DNA of 64,000 bases from Onthophagus taurus. Taxonomy: Eukaryota > Arthropoda > Insecta > Coleoptera > Scarabaeidae. This document shows, in pieces, positions 32,774 to 51,579 of this stretch. Numbering within the stretch: the stretch's first letter is position 1; each line of letters starts with the position of its first letter. Under the pieces are notes generated by a model. That model had not been told where the DNA came from and did no database searches. It was given only the letters and a program-made list of their open reading frames with translations. The translations under genes were made by a program, and so were the position numbers. The stretch is taken from the NCBI RefSeq assembly GCF_036711975.1, contig NC_091976.1, positions 33,232,001 through 33,296,000 on the forward strand. The letters run 5' to 3'.

Positions 32774-32908
32774 ATTTCAAACGATTTACTTTAAGTTTGT
32801 GAGACTGAAACGATTTTAAATGTATAAATAAATGTATTTTTTTTAAATTTGTATATGGAATTGATATTATAATGTTGTGTTCCAATTATTAAATAAAAAT
32901 CTAACATA
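32774..32908 (+). repeat. Dtl 3' untranslated segment, copy B
   Basis: Near-identical second copy of 30145-30290 (shared words GTTTGTGAGACTGAAACG, GATATTATAATGTTGTGTTC), in the same orientation, starting right after the THAP fragment and ending ~75 bp before the DPH4 gene. Confidence 0.88.
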
Positions 32909-32981
32909 ACCTAACTTTTTTGTTATGATTATCTTATCCCGTTCCAAGTAATTTCTTAAATTGGTGAATTATTTGATTGAA

Positions 32982-33368
32982 ATGAATTATTATACGATAT
33001 TAGAGTGTTCGCCCACGTCTACTTTCGAAGATCTAAAAAAGAATTATCAAAGATTGATTAAAGTTTATCATCCGGATAAAGGTGAAGAAAACCCGGAGGA
33101 ATTTGTGAAGATAAATGAGGCATGGTCCACTTTGAAAGATGATAAATTAAGGAAACAATACGACGCGGAAATTCTACACAAAAATTTAAACGATAAACCT
33201 TTAATTTATGCCGAAATTAACTTTAAAGATCTTCACTTTGAAAATGAAGAGGCTAATTTTAATTGTCGATGTGGTGATAATATAACGATTTATTTAAATG
33301 AAATCGAAGACGGGGAAAGTTTATTTGAATGTAATGAATGTTCTAATTGTATTTTAATTAAAAAATAA
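32982..33368 (+). CDS. Dph4: DPH4/DNAJC24, J-domain protein of diphthamide synthesis
   Basis: Small co-chaperone; in relatives it binds zinc or iron and supports the first step of diphthamide formation on translation elongation factor 2. Single exon of 128 aa, starting at the first ATG (MNYYTILECSPTSTFEDL); earlier in-frame codons lack an ATG. The J domain covers residues 2-65, with HPD at 30-32 (KVYHPDKGEE). The C-terminal DPH-type zinc ribbon uses C95 and C97 (NCRCGDN) and C117 and C120 (CNECSNC). Length and domain order match the family. It sits between the copied Dtl 3' segment and PGAP2, all on the plus strand. Confidence 0.93.
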   Translation: MNYYTILECSPTSTFEDLKKNYQRLIKVYHPDKGEENPEEFVKINEAWSTLKDDKLRKQYDAEILHKNLNDKPLIYAEINFKDLHFENEEANFNCRCGDNITIYLNEIEDGESLFECNECSNCILIKK

Positions 33369-33707
33369 ATTTATTTAATTAATAAAAAGTTGATTTTTTT
33401 TTGTATTTTGAGGTTATGTTTTTTTTTATGAATCACCTCATAAAAGTCGAATCTACTAGATAAAATATTATTGAATGTTTGTTTCTAAATACAAATTTAA
33501 TTTATTTTCTAAATTAATGATTAAAATTTGGTTAAATAATTTAGGTTGGTATTAATTTAGTAACAAAACTGTCATCGAAAATAAAAAACGTCATATGTCA
33601 GTAGAAAACGTTCAAATGCTTCAAATGTACGAAGTGCGAGATAAAAACGGAAAAATCGTTTTATTTTTATTAAAAAATTAAATTTTAATTACGTTTTAAT
33701 TAAAAAA
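33369..33707 (+). other. DPH4-PGAP2 intergenic sequence
   Basis: Short AT-rich spacer with an AATAAA-type signal just after DPH4 (AATAAAAAG near 33381) and the PGAP2 5' flank. Nothing else seen. Confidence 0.5.
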
Positions 33708-34582
33708 ATGTCGGTTCAAGCGCGTTACAGACTACTGTACGATGAGAAGGATTCGTTTATCTTCAAACTGCCATTCAGTAAGCTTTCCTTGCTAACGGTG
33801 ACTTTGCCGTTGGTGGCCTTCCTATTTTGCATAATATACTCGATCATTTTCAATTTTGAGAGTGTCAACAAAACCCATTGTAACGTTTACAATTTCTTAC
33901 CGTCCGTCTCGTCAGCAATCGGCGGTTATTCGCCGCAAAAAGAAGTCTGGACTTGGGCTATTTTCCTGCATGCCGTGCCACGATTATGCATTCCAATTAT
34001 GTACTTTCAATATAACAGCGAAGCTTTGTATCCTCGTGCTTTTTCTATTATGGTCGTCGCTTCGTTTCTAAATACAGTTGAAAATATCGCTCTCATTGTG
34101 TTATCGTTTTACACTTCTTCGGATAATTACCGTAAGTTACATAATTGCGTTTTTATGTGACAATTTTAATCAATTTTATTTTTAGCTGTACATAGAAGAG
34201 CTTTCATAACTTTTATTATATGTTCAGAGCTTTATATGTTATTGTTGGTGTATTTACACACGAGGTATCGAAAATATTTGACTGAAATTGATAAAGTTAG
34301 TTTGAATTTGAAGAAGAAATTGGTGTTTATTAATATAATTTCGATTTTGGTTGCTACATATTGTTTTATAAGGCATAATAGTTCGTGTGAGGATTATGGT
34401 AAGGTGAAAAAATGTGTAAAAGGATTTTATTAATGATTCTTTTTCTAGTTTATTCGTTTTTCGCATTTTGCGAATACATTGTTGTTTTAACAAATATGGC
34501 TTTTCATATGACGGCCGCTTTGGATTTCAAGAACAGACATCTTCACATTTACAAATGTGGCGTGTGCCTTTCACCCAGATAA
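33708..34582 (+). CDS. PGAP2: PGAP2-like (FRAG1 family), GPI-anchor lipid remodelling
   Basis: Multi-pass Golgi/ER membrane protein; in relatives it is needed for fatty-acid remodelling of GPI-anchored proteins. Exons: 33708-34131, 34186-34398, 34449-34582; 771 bp, 256 aa, near the usual ~255. The N-terminus MSVQARYRLLYDEKDSF is followed by a hydrophobic segment (residues ~25-50). A lumenal loop carries the family-typical FLPSVSSAIGGYSPQKEVW, and then several more hydrophobic helices follow. The C-terminal part has YIVVLTNMAFHMTAALDF and ends near CGVCLSPR. The stop (TAA at 34580-34582) follows exon 3 in frame. The longer single-frame readings through the introns are not used. Confidence 0.88.
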
Positions 34583-35875
34583 CAGATGATTATATAGGTT
34601 TAACTTATTTTTTAAGTTTCCTTCTAATCGATTTGTTAAATTGTTTCGTACCTGGTGTATTTAAGTGTTTTAGGGTGTTATGTATTGTTTTTTATTTAAA
34701 GATGTTTATATTAAAGCGTTAATTTGAAGTTACACTCAAACTAGTCCAAGGAATAAAATAAAAATGTTGAAGAATTTTATAAATAAATAATTGTTGAACA
34801 TATCATGATGTACAAAGGTCCAAAAGAAGTTAAAAAAATTGTATAAAGTGCTTTACTATAAGGAAGAGTGTTTTTTTAAATTGTATTTAAAAATTGTGAG
34901 ATAAATTTGACTGAACTACAACTACCACTACGTTTAATTCGAAATGTGATTTTTAAATTAAATAATGCGGATTTGATGGTTAAAAGCGTAGTTTTTGGGG
35001 TTTAAACTTGCACAAACGTGAAATCTTTGCGAATTGTATAATGCACAGATAAAAATTTGTTTGAATCGTGTACTTGAACGAGATAAAGATTAGTTCTGTC
35101 GCTTTAAAAGATAAATTGAATCAACTTGTACATATTCGAGTATTTTGTAATATCGAAAATAAATTATAAAAGTGTTTTATCTGTGAACCTTGACAAAAAA
35201 ATACTTGACAATGTCTTATTATAATTTTTTTTTAATAAAAACTGTCTGTGATTGTATCAAAAACCGTTTTTTGGTTTATATATTAAAAAGATACAAATAA
35301 ATAGGTTACAATAAACGAATTATTTTTAAACAATCTTTTTTTCTTTAAATTATTAAATTAAAATTTGCATTATTTTACTTATGCAACCAATGTCACATTT
35401 ACCTAATCTATTGATTTTAAATTGTAATTGTAAAATCTAATCATTAAATTTTGTACACATTTAGTCAACATTTATAATATTAAACAATATCATAAAACCA
35501 AAAAGGATAAATTAAAATAAATATTTTTTAAACAATAATTAGCGCCCTCTGTTAATAACGAACCGAAATCATTTTAATCTATCAAAAGTCAAAAAAACTT
35601 TTAGGTTATTTCACTTAATTTAGCTATTGAGCTATTAATTAACGAGGACCTTAACGAACAAGGTCCGTTGAGTAAACATACTGTATAAGGTTAACCAACT
35701 CCATATCAACGCCGTTGTTAAGAACGTTTCCCTCCCAAAGACCTTGCTGTGAGGTCATTGGAAGAATTGACATTTCAATATTTTTATTTATACAGTGTAT
35801 TTCACTTAAGAAGCAATATACAAAAATATTATTAAAATATAAAGCGAAATATTAAAGGTTATAATTTTATTATTG
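34583..35875 (+). other. PGAP2 3' flank and intergenic sequence
   Basis: AT-rich. Several AATAAA words (for example near 34753 and 35158) could end PGAP2 transcripts. 35450-35580 resembles 37345-37450 upstream of L2HGDH: both contain AATATTTTT(T)AAACAA and AATTAGCGCC followed by CTCTG or ATCTT. No gene was found. Confidence 0.5.
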
Positions 35876-36330
35876 TTAGGTTATCCAACTTAACTCGATT
35901 ACCATGGTGATTAAGATCCAAATATTGCAGGTGCTTGTCAAAATTGAAATTGAATTTAAGTTTTTTTAAGGAAAAACTCTTATTTAATTGGTTTAAATGG
36001 CTGTATTTAACTCAAAATTGGTTTATCTAGGGTATTATAAACAAGGTAAGTGGATTAAATCAAAAAAAGATATTTTTAATTAGGTTACAATTGATAAAAA
36101 AATCGGAATAAAATTTTATTATTTTAAGGTTATCCAACTTGACTCGGTTACCATGGTGATTCAAATCCAAATATATATTGCTTGTCAAAATTGACGTTGA
36201 ATTTAAGTTTTTTTAATGAAAAACATAATTAATTGGATTTAAAGGTTGTATTTAATTCAAAATGGGTAAATGGATGAAATTATAAGCAAGGTAAGTGGAT
36301 TAAATCAAAAAAAAATTTTTTTTAGGTCAG
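35876..36330. repeat. ~248-bp tandem duplication
   Basis: Two copies start with GGTTATCCAACTTRACTCGR at about 35879 and 36127. Each continues with ACCATGGTGATT, GCTTGTCAAAATTGA and AATTTAAGTTTTTTTAA, and both end near GGTAAGTGGATTAAATCAAA. Identity looks about 85% by eye. No coding sequence. Confidence 0.75.
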
Positions 36331-36357
36331 TTAAAATGTACAAGAATTTATGATTAA

Positions 36358-36420
36358 ATAACAATTAAAACTAGAAACTAACACTAGACCTGGAACTAGA
36401 AACAGTCGGGTTTAGTCGTG
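36358..36420. repeat. Short CTAG-rich family fragment
   Basis: Contains AACAATTAAAACTAGAAACT and AACACTAGACCTGGAAC followed by CGGGTTTAGTCGTG, that is, one arm and the core edge of the fold-back family. The other arm is missing. Confidence 0.65.
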
Positions 36421-37577
36421 AAAAAAACTTTCAGTTGTCAATGTCAACTTTAATTTTATTATTATATTCGTAATCTTCATAAAATAACCTTTAAAGTGAG
36501 TCCAAACTTGAGGCATTTATCTCAAAAACCAAAAAGCTCGAACTTTTAACTTTTAATTTTGACATATTTGTCAAGTTCATTAAAAAACCTTTAAAATGAG
36601 TCCAAAGATGACGCACTTATCTCAAAAATCAAAAAAGTTAGAATAAAAAACATTAAACCCGAAGTTAGCAACAATGAAGATAGCAATTTAATTTTTAAAT
36701 ATTAATACCAACCTTAATTTTTTATATTTTTTATTATATTTTTGTTTTTGTGACAAATATTAAGACATTTTATAAAAATTATGATATTGACATTTCAAAC
36801 CGGAAGTTGCTTATATCTCGATTAATATTGGAATTAACGTATCATGTTTGGGCTCATTTTAAAGGATTTTTCACGACAATTACAAATATGTCAAAATTGA
36901 CGTTGACATTTGTAACCAAAAATTGACCATAACTTCATTAATATTGAAGATAAATATGTCGTGTTTGTACTCATTTTAAAGGATTTTTAATGGAAATTAT
37001 TGACAAATATGTCAAAATTGAGGTTGACATTTTAAATCTGAAGTTAGTTATCATATAATAGACAATTGGACAACTTCATGGTGTTCTTTCACGATGTATT
37101 CTTTATTAAAAAAACCATTAAAATGAGTTGGATAACCTTATAACTAATACTCGACGGACCTTGGCTCAATAATTAACAAAAATATATATTATTTCTAACT
37201 AATACAATATTAATAATGCGTATTGTATGTTAATTAAACTATTAATGAGTTTTTATACAAATGTTTAACATATGTATTCGACAGTAAAGGTTAAAATTGA
37301 CAATTGGAACGTACATAACTTCACTTATTATTATTATCACTAAATTTATCCAATATTTATAATAACATCATAAAATTGAAAGAATAAATTGAAATAAATA
37401 TTTTTAAACAACAATTAGCGCCATCTTTCAACAATTAACCGAAGAAAATTCATCAAGGTCATTGGGTTATTCTAACCTCTATATTAATAATCAGTTTTTA
37501 TCAATTTCTCTAAACCAACATTTAGCCCACCGCTTCATTTAATAAATTAATAAATAATTCTCGAAATTATTTAATAA
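36421..37577 (+). other. L2HGDH upstream region with diverged repeats
   Basis: Degenerate repeated phrases such as TGTCAAAATTGACGTTGACAT and ACTCATTTTAAAGGATTTTT recur between 36480 and 37030, partly inverted. An AGCGCCATCT word lies at 37417-37426, about 150 bp before the L2HGDH start. No ORF was seen. Confidence 0.45.
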
Positions 37578-39072
37578 ATGGCAAAGAATATAAATAAATT
37601 ATTTCCCATAATATTACGATCTCGAAATTATTCCACGAATCACCCAGAAAAATGGTAAGTTTTCGTTACTTTAAAAACTTTTAATTAAATTAACAATAAA
37701 TTTAATAACAATTAATTCACATTCAAACATTAATTAATTATTAATCACATTAACCTAACCTTTATATTAACTTATATTACTTTATGTCAAATTGGTTGCA
37801 TAACCTAATTAATTATATTTTAATTTATTTTATTTTTTTAGTAACAATTATGATTTGGTTGTTATCGGCGGTGGAATTGTAGGAATGAGCTCAGCGAGAG
37901 AATTAAAAAATCGCCACCCCAATTTAAAAATGGCCGTTTTAGAAAAAGAATCAAAATTGGCCGCTCATCAAACGGGCCACAACAGCGGTGTGATACACGC
38001 TGGGATTTATTACACACCAGGTTCATTAAAAGCAAAATTATGCGTTGAAGGGATGAAAAAGCTTTATGATTACGTTGAGGAGAAATCGATTCCCAAAAAA
38101 AGGATTGGAAAATTAATTGTGGCAACGGATCAAATTGAAGTTGATCGATTAAACGTTCTTTACGATCGTGCCTTAAAAAATAAAGTAGATAACGTTGAAT
38201 TAATCGATGAGAAAGGTATCAAACAGATTGAGCCTCATTGTAAAGGGCTCAAAGCGATTTGGTCGCCGAATACTGGAATAATTGATTATTCGTTGGTTAC
38301 AGAAGAATATGCGAAAGATTTTAAAACTCAAAATGGCGAGATTTATTTAAACTTTGAGGTTAATTCGTTTTCGTCGAGTGATAATCCCGATTATCCAGTT
38401 CGAATTTCTTCGAAAGATAACAACACGGTTTTAGCTAAACACGTTTTAACTTGCGGTGGGTTACATTCCGATAGATTGTCGGAGTTATGCGGCTGCAACC
38501 CAAACCCGAGAATAGTTCCATTTCGAGGAGAATATTTACTTTTAAATAAATCTAAAACTAACATCGTCAAATCGAATATCTACCCCGTTCCGGATCCAAG
38601 ATTTCCATTTTTAGGGGTTCATTTCACCCCGAGAATGAACGGAGACGTTTGGTTGGGCCCAAACGCCGTCTTAGCCTTTAAACGGGAAGGTTACAGTTGG
38701 TTCGATGTTAACCTTAAAGACGTTTGGGAGTCGATTTCGCACAGCGGTTTTCAAAAATTGGCCTACAAATTTTTATCAGCTGGATTAGACGAGATGTATC
38801 GCTCGATTTTCATTGATAAACAAGTTAAGATGTTGCAAAAATTTATTCCTGATGTTACGATAAATGATGTGAAACGTGGACCAAGCGGAGTTCGAGCCCA
38901 AGCTTTAGATGCGGATGGGAATTTAGTCGACGATTTCTTTTTTGATATGGGGAAAGGGGATTTTGGGAAAAGAATTTTACATTGTAGGAATGCCCCGTCA
39001 CCTGGAGCTACTAGTTCACTTGCTATTGCAGGAATGGTTGCTGATAAAATGGAGAATCAATTTAAATTATAA
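37578..39072 (+). CDS. L2HGDH: L-2-hydroxyglutarate dehydrogenase, mitochondrial
   Basis: FAD-dependent mitochondrial enzyme oxidising L-2-hydroxyglutarate to 2-oxoglutarate. Exons: 37578-37654 and 37842-39072; 1308 bp, 435 aa. The first ~27 residues are basic and hydroxylated without acidic residues until Glu24 (MAKNINKLFPIILRSRNYS), as in a mitochondrial presequence. The FAD Rossmann loop VVIGGGIVGM follows (GGGIVG 35-40), then the DAO-type signature TGHNSGVIHAGIYYTPGSLK. The C-terminal half holds RGPSGVRAQALDADGNLVDD and the closing SPGATSSLAIAGM that contacts the flavin in this family. The length is a little under the human 463 aa, the difference being mainly in the presequence. The gene looks intact. 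Confidence 0.95.
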
Positions 39073-39681
39073 GAAAACATTGCATTTTTTTGTTGAGTTA
39101 ATAATAATTTGAATTATAAAATTGAAATAAAATTTTTTTAAAATGGCGTTTGTGATACTCATTCTTGCCAACCATTTAAAAATGAATTTTACTCTGTCAA
39201 AAGTCAAAAAAAACAAACTTTTAGGTTATGTTATTAATTAATTTCAATTAACGGTGAAAACGTGTATTATTATATATTAATCTAATATTAGAATCAATAT
39301 AACCTTATTTATTAGGTTTGTTTGATTTGAACTTACTTTATAAATAAATAAATTGGTACTTATCTGGGTTATTTTTATAGGTTAAGTTTCTTTGGATTGG
39401 GGTGTTAGGATCTCACTGCTGGTTGAATTAATTCTGGTTCATCTCGTCCAATTTAACTATAGCTTAAATAAACTAATAAAATATTTGATTTAAATTCTAA
39501 AACTAATCACCAACTTGAACGATTTTTTAAATAATATTTTTTTTTAGGTTATATTGACATATACAGTCTACTTGGATCAAGATTTATTGTCAGCTTAAAA
39601 TCATTTTGGGGAAATTATTTAAAGTTTCTGATTAAAATTAACCTCACTTTCATTTAATTTTAAAATTATTTATTGAATAAA
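39073..39681 (+). other. L2HGDH 3' flank
   Basis: AT-rich sequence after the stop codon; AATAAAATT at about 39127 is a possible polyadenylation signal. No ORF or repeat array before the satellite begins at about 39682. Confidence 0.5.
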
Positions 39682-40830
39682 ATAATTTTGATCTCTTTCG
39701 TAGTGTAAAGTTAATATTTAACGTAAAAATAAACATTTTAACATTATACATTAAGAATTCCTTTCGTTGTTAACTTCATGTAAGTCTTGGTAATTTAATA
39801 GAAAAGTCTATGGAGATTTATTTTTGATAATTTTCCAAATCTAGAAGTAATTTTGATCTCTTTTATGGTGTAGAGTTAATATTTAACGTAAAAATAAACG
39901 TTTTAACATTATACATTAAGAATTCCTTCCCTTTTTAACTTTATGTAAGTTTTTGTAAGTTAATAGAAAAGTCTATGGAGATTTATTTTTGACAATTTTC
40001 CAAATCTAGAAGTAATTTTGATCTCTTTTATGGTGTAAAGTTAATATTTAACGTAAAAATAAACGTTTTAACATTATTCATTAAGAATTCCTTTCCTTTT
40101 TAACTTCATGTAAGTCTTTGTAAGTTAATAGAACAGTCTATGGAGATTTATTTTTGACAATTTTCCAAATCTAGAAGTAATTTTGATCTCTTTTATGGTG
40201 TAAAGTTAATATTTAACGTAAAAATAAACGTTTTAACATTATTCATTAAGAATTCCTTTCCTTTTTAACTTCATGTAAGTCTTTGTAAGTTAATAGAAAA
40301 GTCTATGGAGATTTATTTTTGACAATTTTCCAAATCTAAAAGTAATTTTGATTTCTTTTATGGTGTAAAGTTAATGTTTAACGTAAAAATAAACGTTTTA
40401 ACATTATACATTAAGAATCCTTTGCTTTTTAACTTCATGTAAGTCTTTGTAAGTAATGGAAAGGTCTGTGGAGATTTATTTTTGAGAATTTTCCAAATCA
40501 AGAAGTAATTTGGGTCTCTTTTATGGTTTAAAGTTAATATTTAACGTAAAAATAAACGTTTTAACATTATACATTAAGAATTCGTTTCGTTTTTAACTTT
40601 ATGTAAATCTTTGTAAGTAATAGAAAGGTCTGTGGAGATTTATTTTTGAGAGTTTTCCAAATCAAGAAGTAATTTTGATCTCTTTTATGGTGTAAAGTTA
40701 ATATTTAACGTAAAAATAAACGTTTTAACATTATACATTAAGAATTCCTTTCCTTCTTAACTTTATGTAGGCTTTGTAAGTTAATAAAAAGGTCTGTGGT
40801 GATTTATTTCTGAGAATTTAAAACAAAATC
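39682..40830. repeat. 165-bp satellite, seven copies
   Basis: Units begin with GTAATTTTGATCTCTTTTAT at 39847, 40012, 40177, 40342, 40504 and 40669, with a first copy near 39682. Each has TTAACGTAAAAATAAACG, TTAACATTATACATTAAG and GTCTATGGAGATTTATTTTT. The middle copies are almost identical and the outer ones diverge, which suggests array growth from the middle by unequal exchange. Confidence 0.92.
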
Positions 40831-42513
40831 TTAGTAATTTTTATATTATGGGGTTAATAACATAATAAGGAATGTGTAATAAAACGAAATTCTTTTTTTA
40901 GTTTTAAATTTATTAAATAACAAAGACGAGCTGTAGGAATTTTATAGATGACGGCATATGCATAAACTTACACTATAAAACTGTTCTACAATTGTTGTTT
41001 AAACTGCGTATTCCTGATATTCTCTTGTATTTGCTCATTATTTTTCGCTGTTGTTATTCATTTCCGTATTTCTTTTAAATTTAAATTAACATTTTAGGTT
41101 TTTTTTTTATTCCATCTTTGACCAACTAAAGTGTACGATTATGACGACTGCCATGACTTATTTTTTCGTTTTTACTTTTTTTTGCAAATAAAATAAATAA
41201 GTGTTTATTTTGTTAAATACATTTCTAGTGATTAAGTTAGACTTATTTACAAAATAGTTATCCTCCACTTGGGTATTGTACCTTACGGTGTTCTAAGATA
41301 GTCTGTGGTATAAAAAATTTGTATAAAAATTTAGAAATTTCTTTATTTATGTTTATTATACACATCTGTAAAGTAATTCTGTATAAACATTTTTTTTTAT
41401 CGGGAAATAATACAAGTATATTTGTGTACAGGCGGCTTTTTCTTTTTATTTTTACATTATATATTTTTGTGGTTTTTTGAACACAGTAAAGTAGACACCC
41501 AACGTTTTGTTTTTTATTTTCTTTTTTTTTAATTATTTTTTTATGTAAAAACTGCTATTATATTTGAACACATTAACCACTGTATTGCAGTAGTAGATTG
41601 AATAGGCCCCGGTTGCAAAAATGATTTATTTTTTTTCGAAATTAATTAATAAAAATGTAGTAAGAACAAAATAAAACGATAAAATGAATTTAAAAGTAAA
41701 TAAAAATCTATTTTTTAGCTTGTTTTTCTCTGAGGGTTTCGGGAAGTAGTAATTACAACTAATTACACTACTATTTTACAACGGGAACTCTTCTTTTTTC
41801 TTTTAATTTTTATTTTTATCATCGAAATGCGTTTCCTCCTCTTTTCTTTCTTTTTCTTTCATGTTTCTTATATACAAATAGAGCTTCAACTAAAATAGTA
41901 CACAATTCCGTCATAATTCCCAATTATAATCGTTTAATCGTACTTTTTTTATCGAAATTAATTTTAAGTGGCGTATTTATCTTTTTTTAAAAAACCAGAG
42001 CCATCTTGCACGTTATTTTTTCTTAATAATTTTTTTTAAATAACTTACAGTTATTTGAAATTATAGGAAACATGTATACTTCTTATTAACTGGATATTTT
42101 TCACTATAATGATACCTCCTTAAACTCTAGGCATAAATTACATTATTTGTTAACTTATCAATCTAAAAGTGTTTTAATTTCGATTTCTTCGTCTCTTCTT
42201 CCTTTCTTTCTTTCTTTGTTATTATTATTTTGTTGTAATAAACGCGGATAAAGTCGTACAACAGAGCCGAAATTAAAACTCGCCCTAAGTCTGTTGTTGG
42301 ATCACTTTAATATTAAAATTAACCCCGCGTTTTCTTTTATTTTAATCGGTTTTAGTTAACCATCTTTCCGTTTGTTTATTTATCTTCCTCTAGAATCTAA
42401 TTCACCTAAAAATTTTGGTCATCACATTCTCGTTGATTAAAAAATAATAAATTGAAAAATCGCGCGCACTCAATATCTAAGTTATAAATAAAAATTTTTT
42501 CGTTCAAATTTTC
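40831..42513 (-). other. Minibrain 3' untranslated region and flank
   Basis: Long T-rich (on the plus strand) non-coding stretch between the satellite and the minibrain stop codon at 42514. On the minus strand it is A-rich with several AATAAA words, so part is likely the 3' untranslated region, as is common for this kinase. No ORF was found. Confidence 0.45.
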
Positions 42514-49829
<7,316 letters not shown>

Positions 49830-51425
49830 CCATTTCTAACTTCACATACGCCGTTTAAACGTTAGAAGTTACATTTATAGTTTGACACATGACGTTTTTA
49901 ACTTGATACGCGACATTGAAACTATAAAAACGACATTTCTACTTTCACAATGACATTTCCAATTTGACATGTGACACTCAACCATAAAGTTTCTTATTTA
50001 AAAATGATATTAGTAACTTGATACGCGACATTTAAGCTATAATAATGACATTTCTACTTTGACAGTGACATTTCCAATTTGATATGTGATACAAGTTTCT
50101 TATTTCAAAATGACATTTGTAACTTGATACGTGACATTTAAACTATAAAAATGACATTTCTTTTTTGAAAATGACATTTTTAATTTAAAAATGACATTTG
50201 TAACTTGACATGAGACACATTAAAAAGAAAAAGAGACATTTCCAACTTGACTTTAAACATTTACAACTTTAGAAACGATGTTTATAGCTTGACATAGAAC
50301 ATTTTTATCTAAACACATGACATCTAAGCCATAGAAATAAGATTTCTACCATGAAAATGACAGTTCCAACTTGACATGACATTCAAATTATAAAAGTGAC
50401 GTTTCTCATTTAAAAGTGACATTTGTAACTTAACATGAGATACTTTAAGAATAAAAAGAGACATTTTCAACATGACTTTAAACACTTAAACTTTAGAAAT
50501 GACAATTATAGCTTGATATATGACATTTCTAACTAAACACATGACATCTAAGCTATAAAAATGATATTTTTACTATGAAAATGACAGCTCCAAGCTGACA
50601 TAAATATGTCGTTCGAACTATAAATCTGACGCTTTTGATTTAAAAATTACATGTGACACTAAGAATAAAAAGAGCCATTTCCAACTTGACATTAGACATT
50701 TAAACCTTAGAAATTACATTTAGAGAATGACATATAACATTTCTTACTTAACACAAGACAATTAAGCTATAAAAATGACATTTTCATGATATTTCTAATT
50801 AAAAATGACATTTCTAACTTGGCATGTGACAATTAAACTATGAAAATGGCGTATCTACTTTAAAAATGACATATCAACTTGACATGTGACACTCAAACCA
50901 TAAAAGTGACATTTCTAATTTCAAACTCACGTTTCTAACTTAACAAGAGACATCTTAAGAATAAAAGGTGACAATTCCTACTTAACATTAGACGTTTAAA
51001 CCTTAGAAGTAACATTTATAGCTTGAAATATGACTTCTTATTTGACACACGACAATTAAACCACAAAAATGACATTTCCAACTTGACATATGACACTCAA
51101 ACCATAAAAGTGATATTTGTAATTAAAAAATGACATTTATACATTTGATATATGACATTTCTTACTTGACAGACGACAATTAAACTATAAAAATGACAGA
51201 TCTACTTTGAAAATGACATTTTCAACCTGACATTTGACATTACTTACTTGACACACCACAATAAAACTATAAAAATGACATTTCTCTTTTGAAAATGACA
51301 TTTCCAATAAACATATGACGCTCAAATTTTAAAAATAACATTTCTAATTAAAAAAAGATATTGATAACTTGACATGTGACATAAAGAATAAAAAGAGACA
51401 TTTCCAACTTGACGCGTTCAAAACT
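49830..51425. repeat. TGACATTT-type degenerate satellite in minibrain intron
   Basis: Built of phrases such as AAACTATAAAAATGACATTT, CTACTTTGAAAATGACATTT and CCAACTTGACATGTGACA, repeated with many variants over 1.6 kb. Larger units (~240 bp) can be seen from recurring AATAAAAAGAGACATTTCCA at about 50231, 50452, 50664 and 51389. The base words resemble but are not the same as those of the satellite at 180-2590. Confidence 0.85.
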
Positions 51426-51579
51426 ATCGAGTTTCTTTTACCTTTGTGAATAATGAAATGGAAGAGAGTTAAAAAAAACGTGGTTGGAAGAGAGATAACG
51501 AAAAGTAGAAAAGAACATTGTAACAAATCAGAAATGTCAAGCTAGAAGAGAGACAAACAAAACAGATTGTAAATTATCG

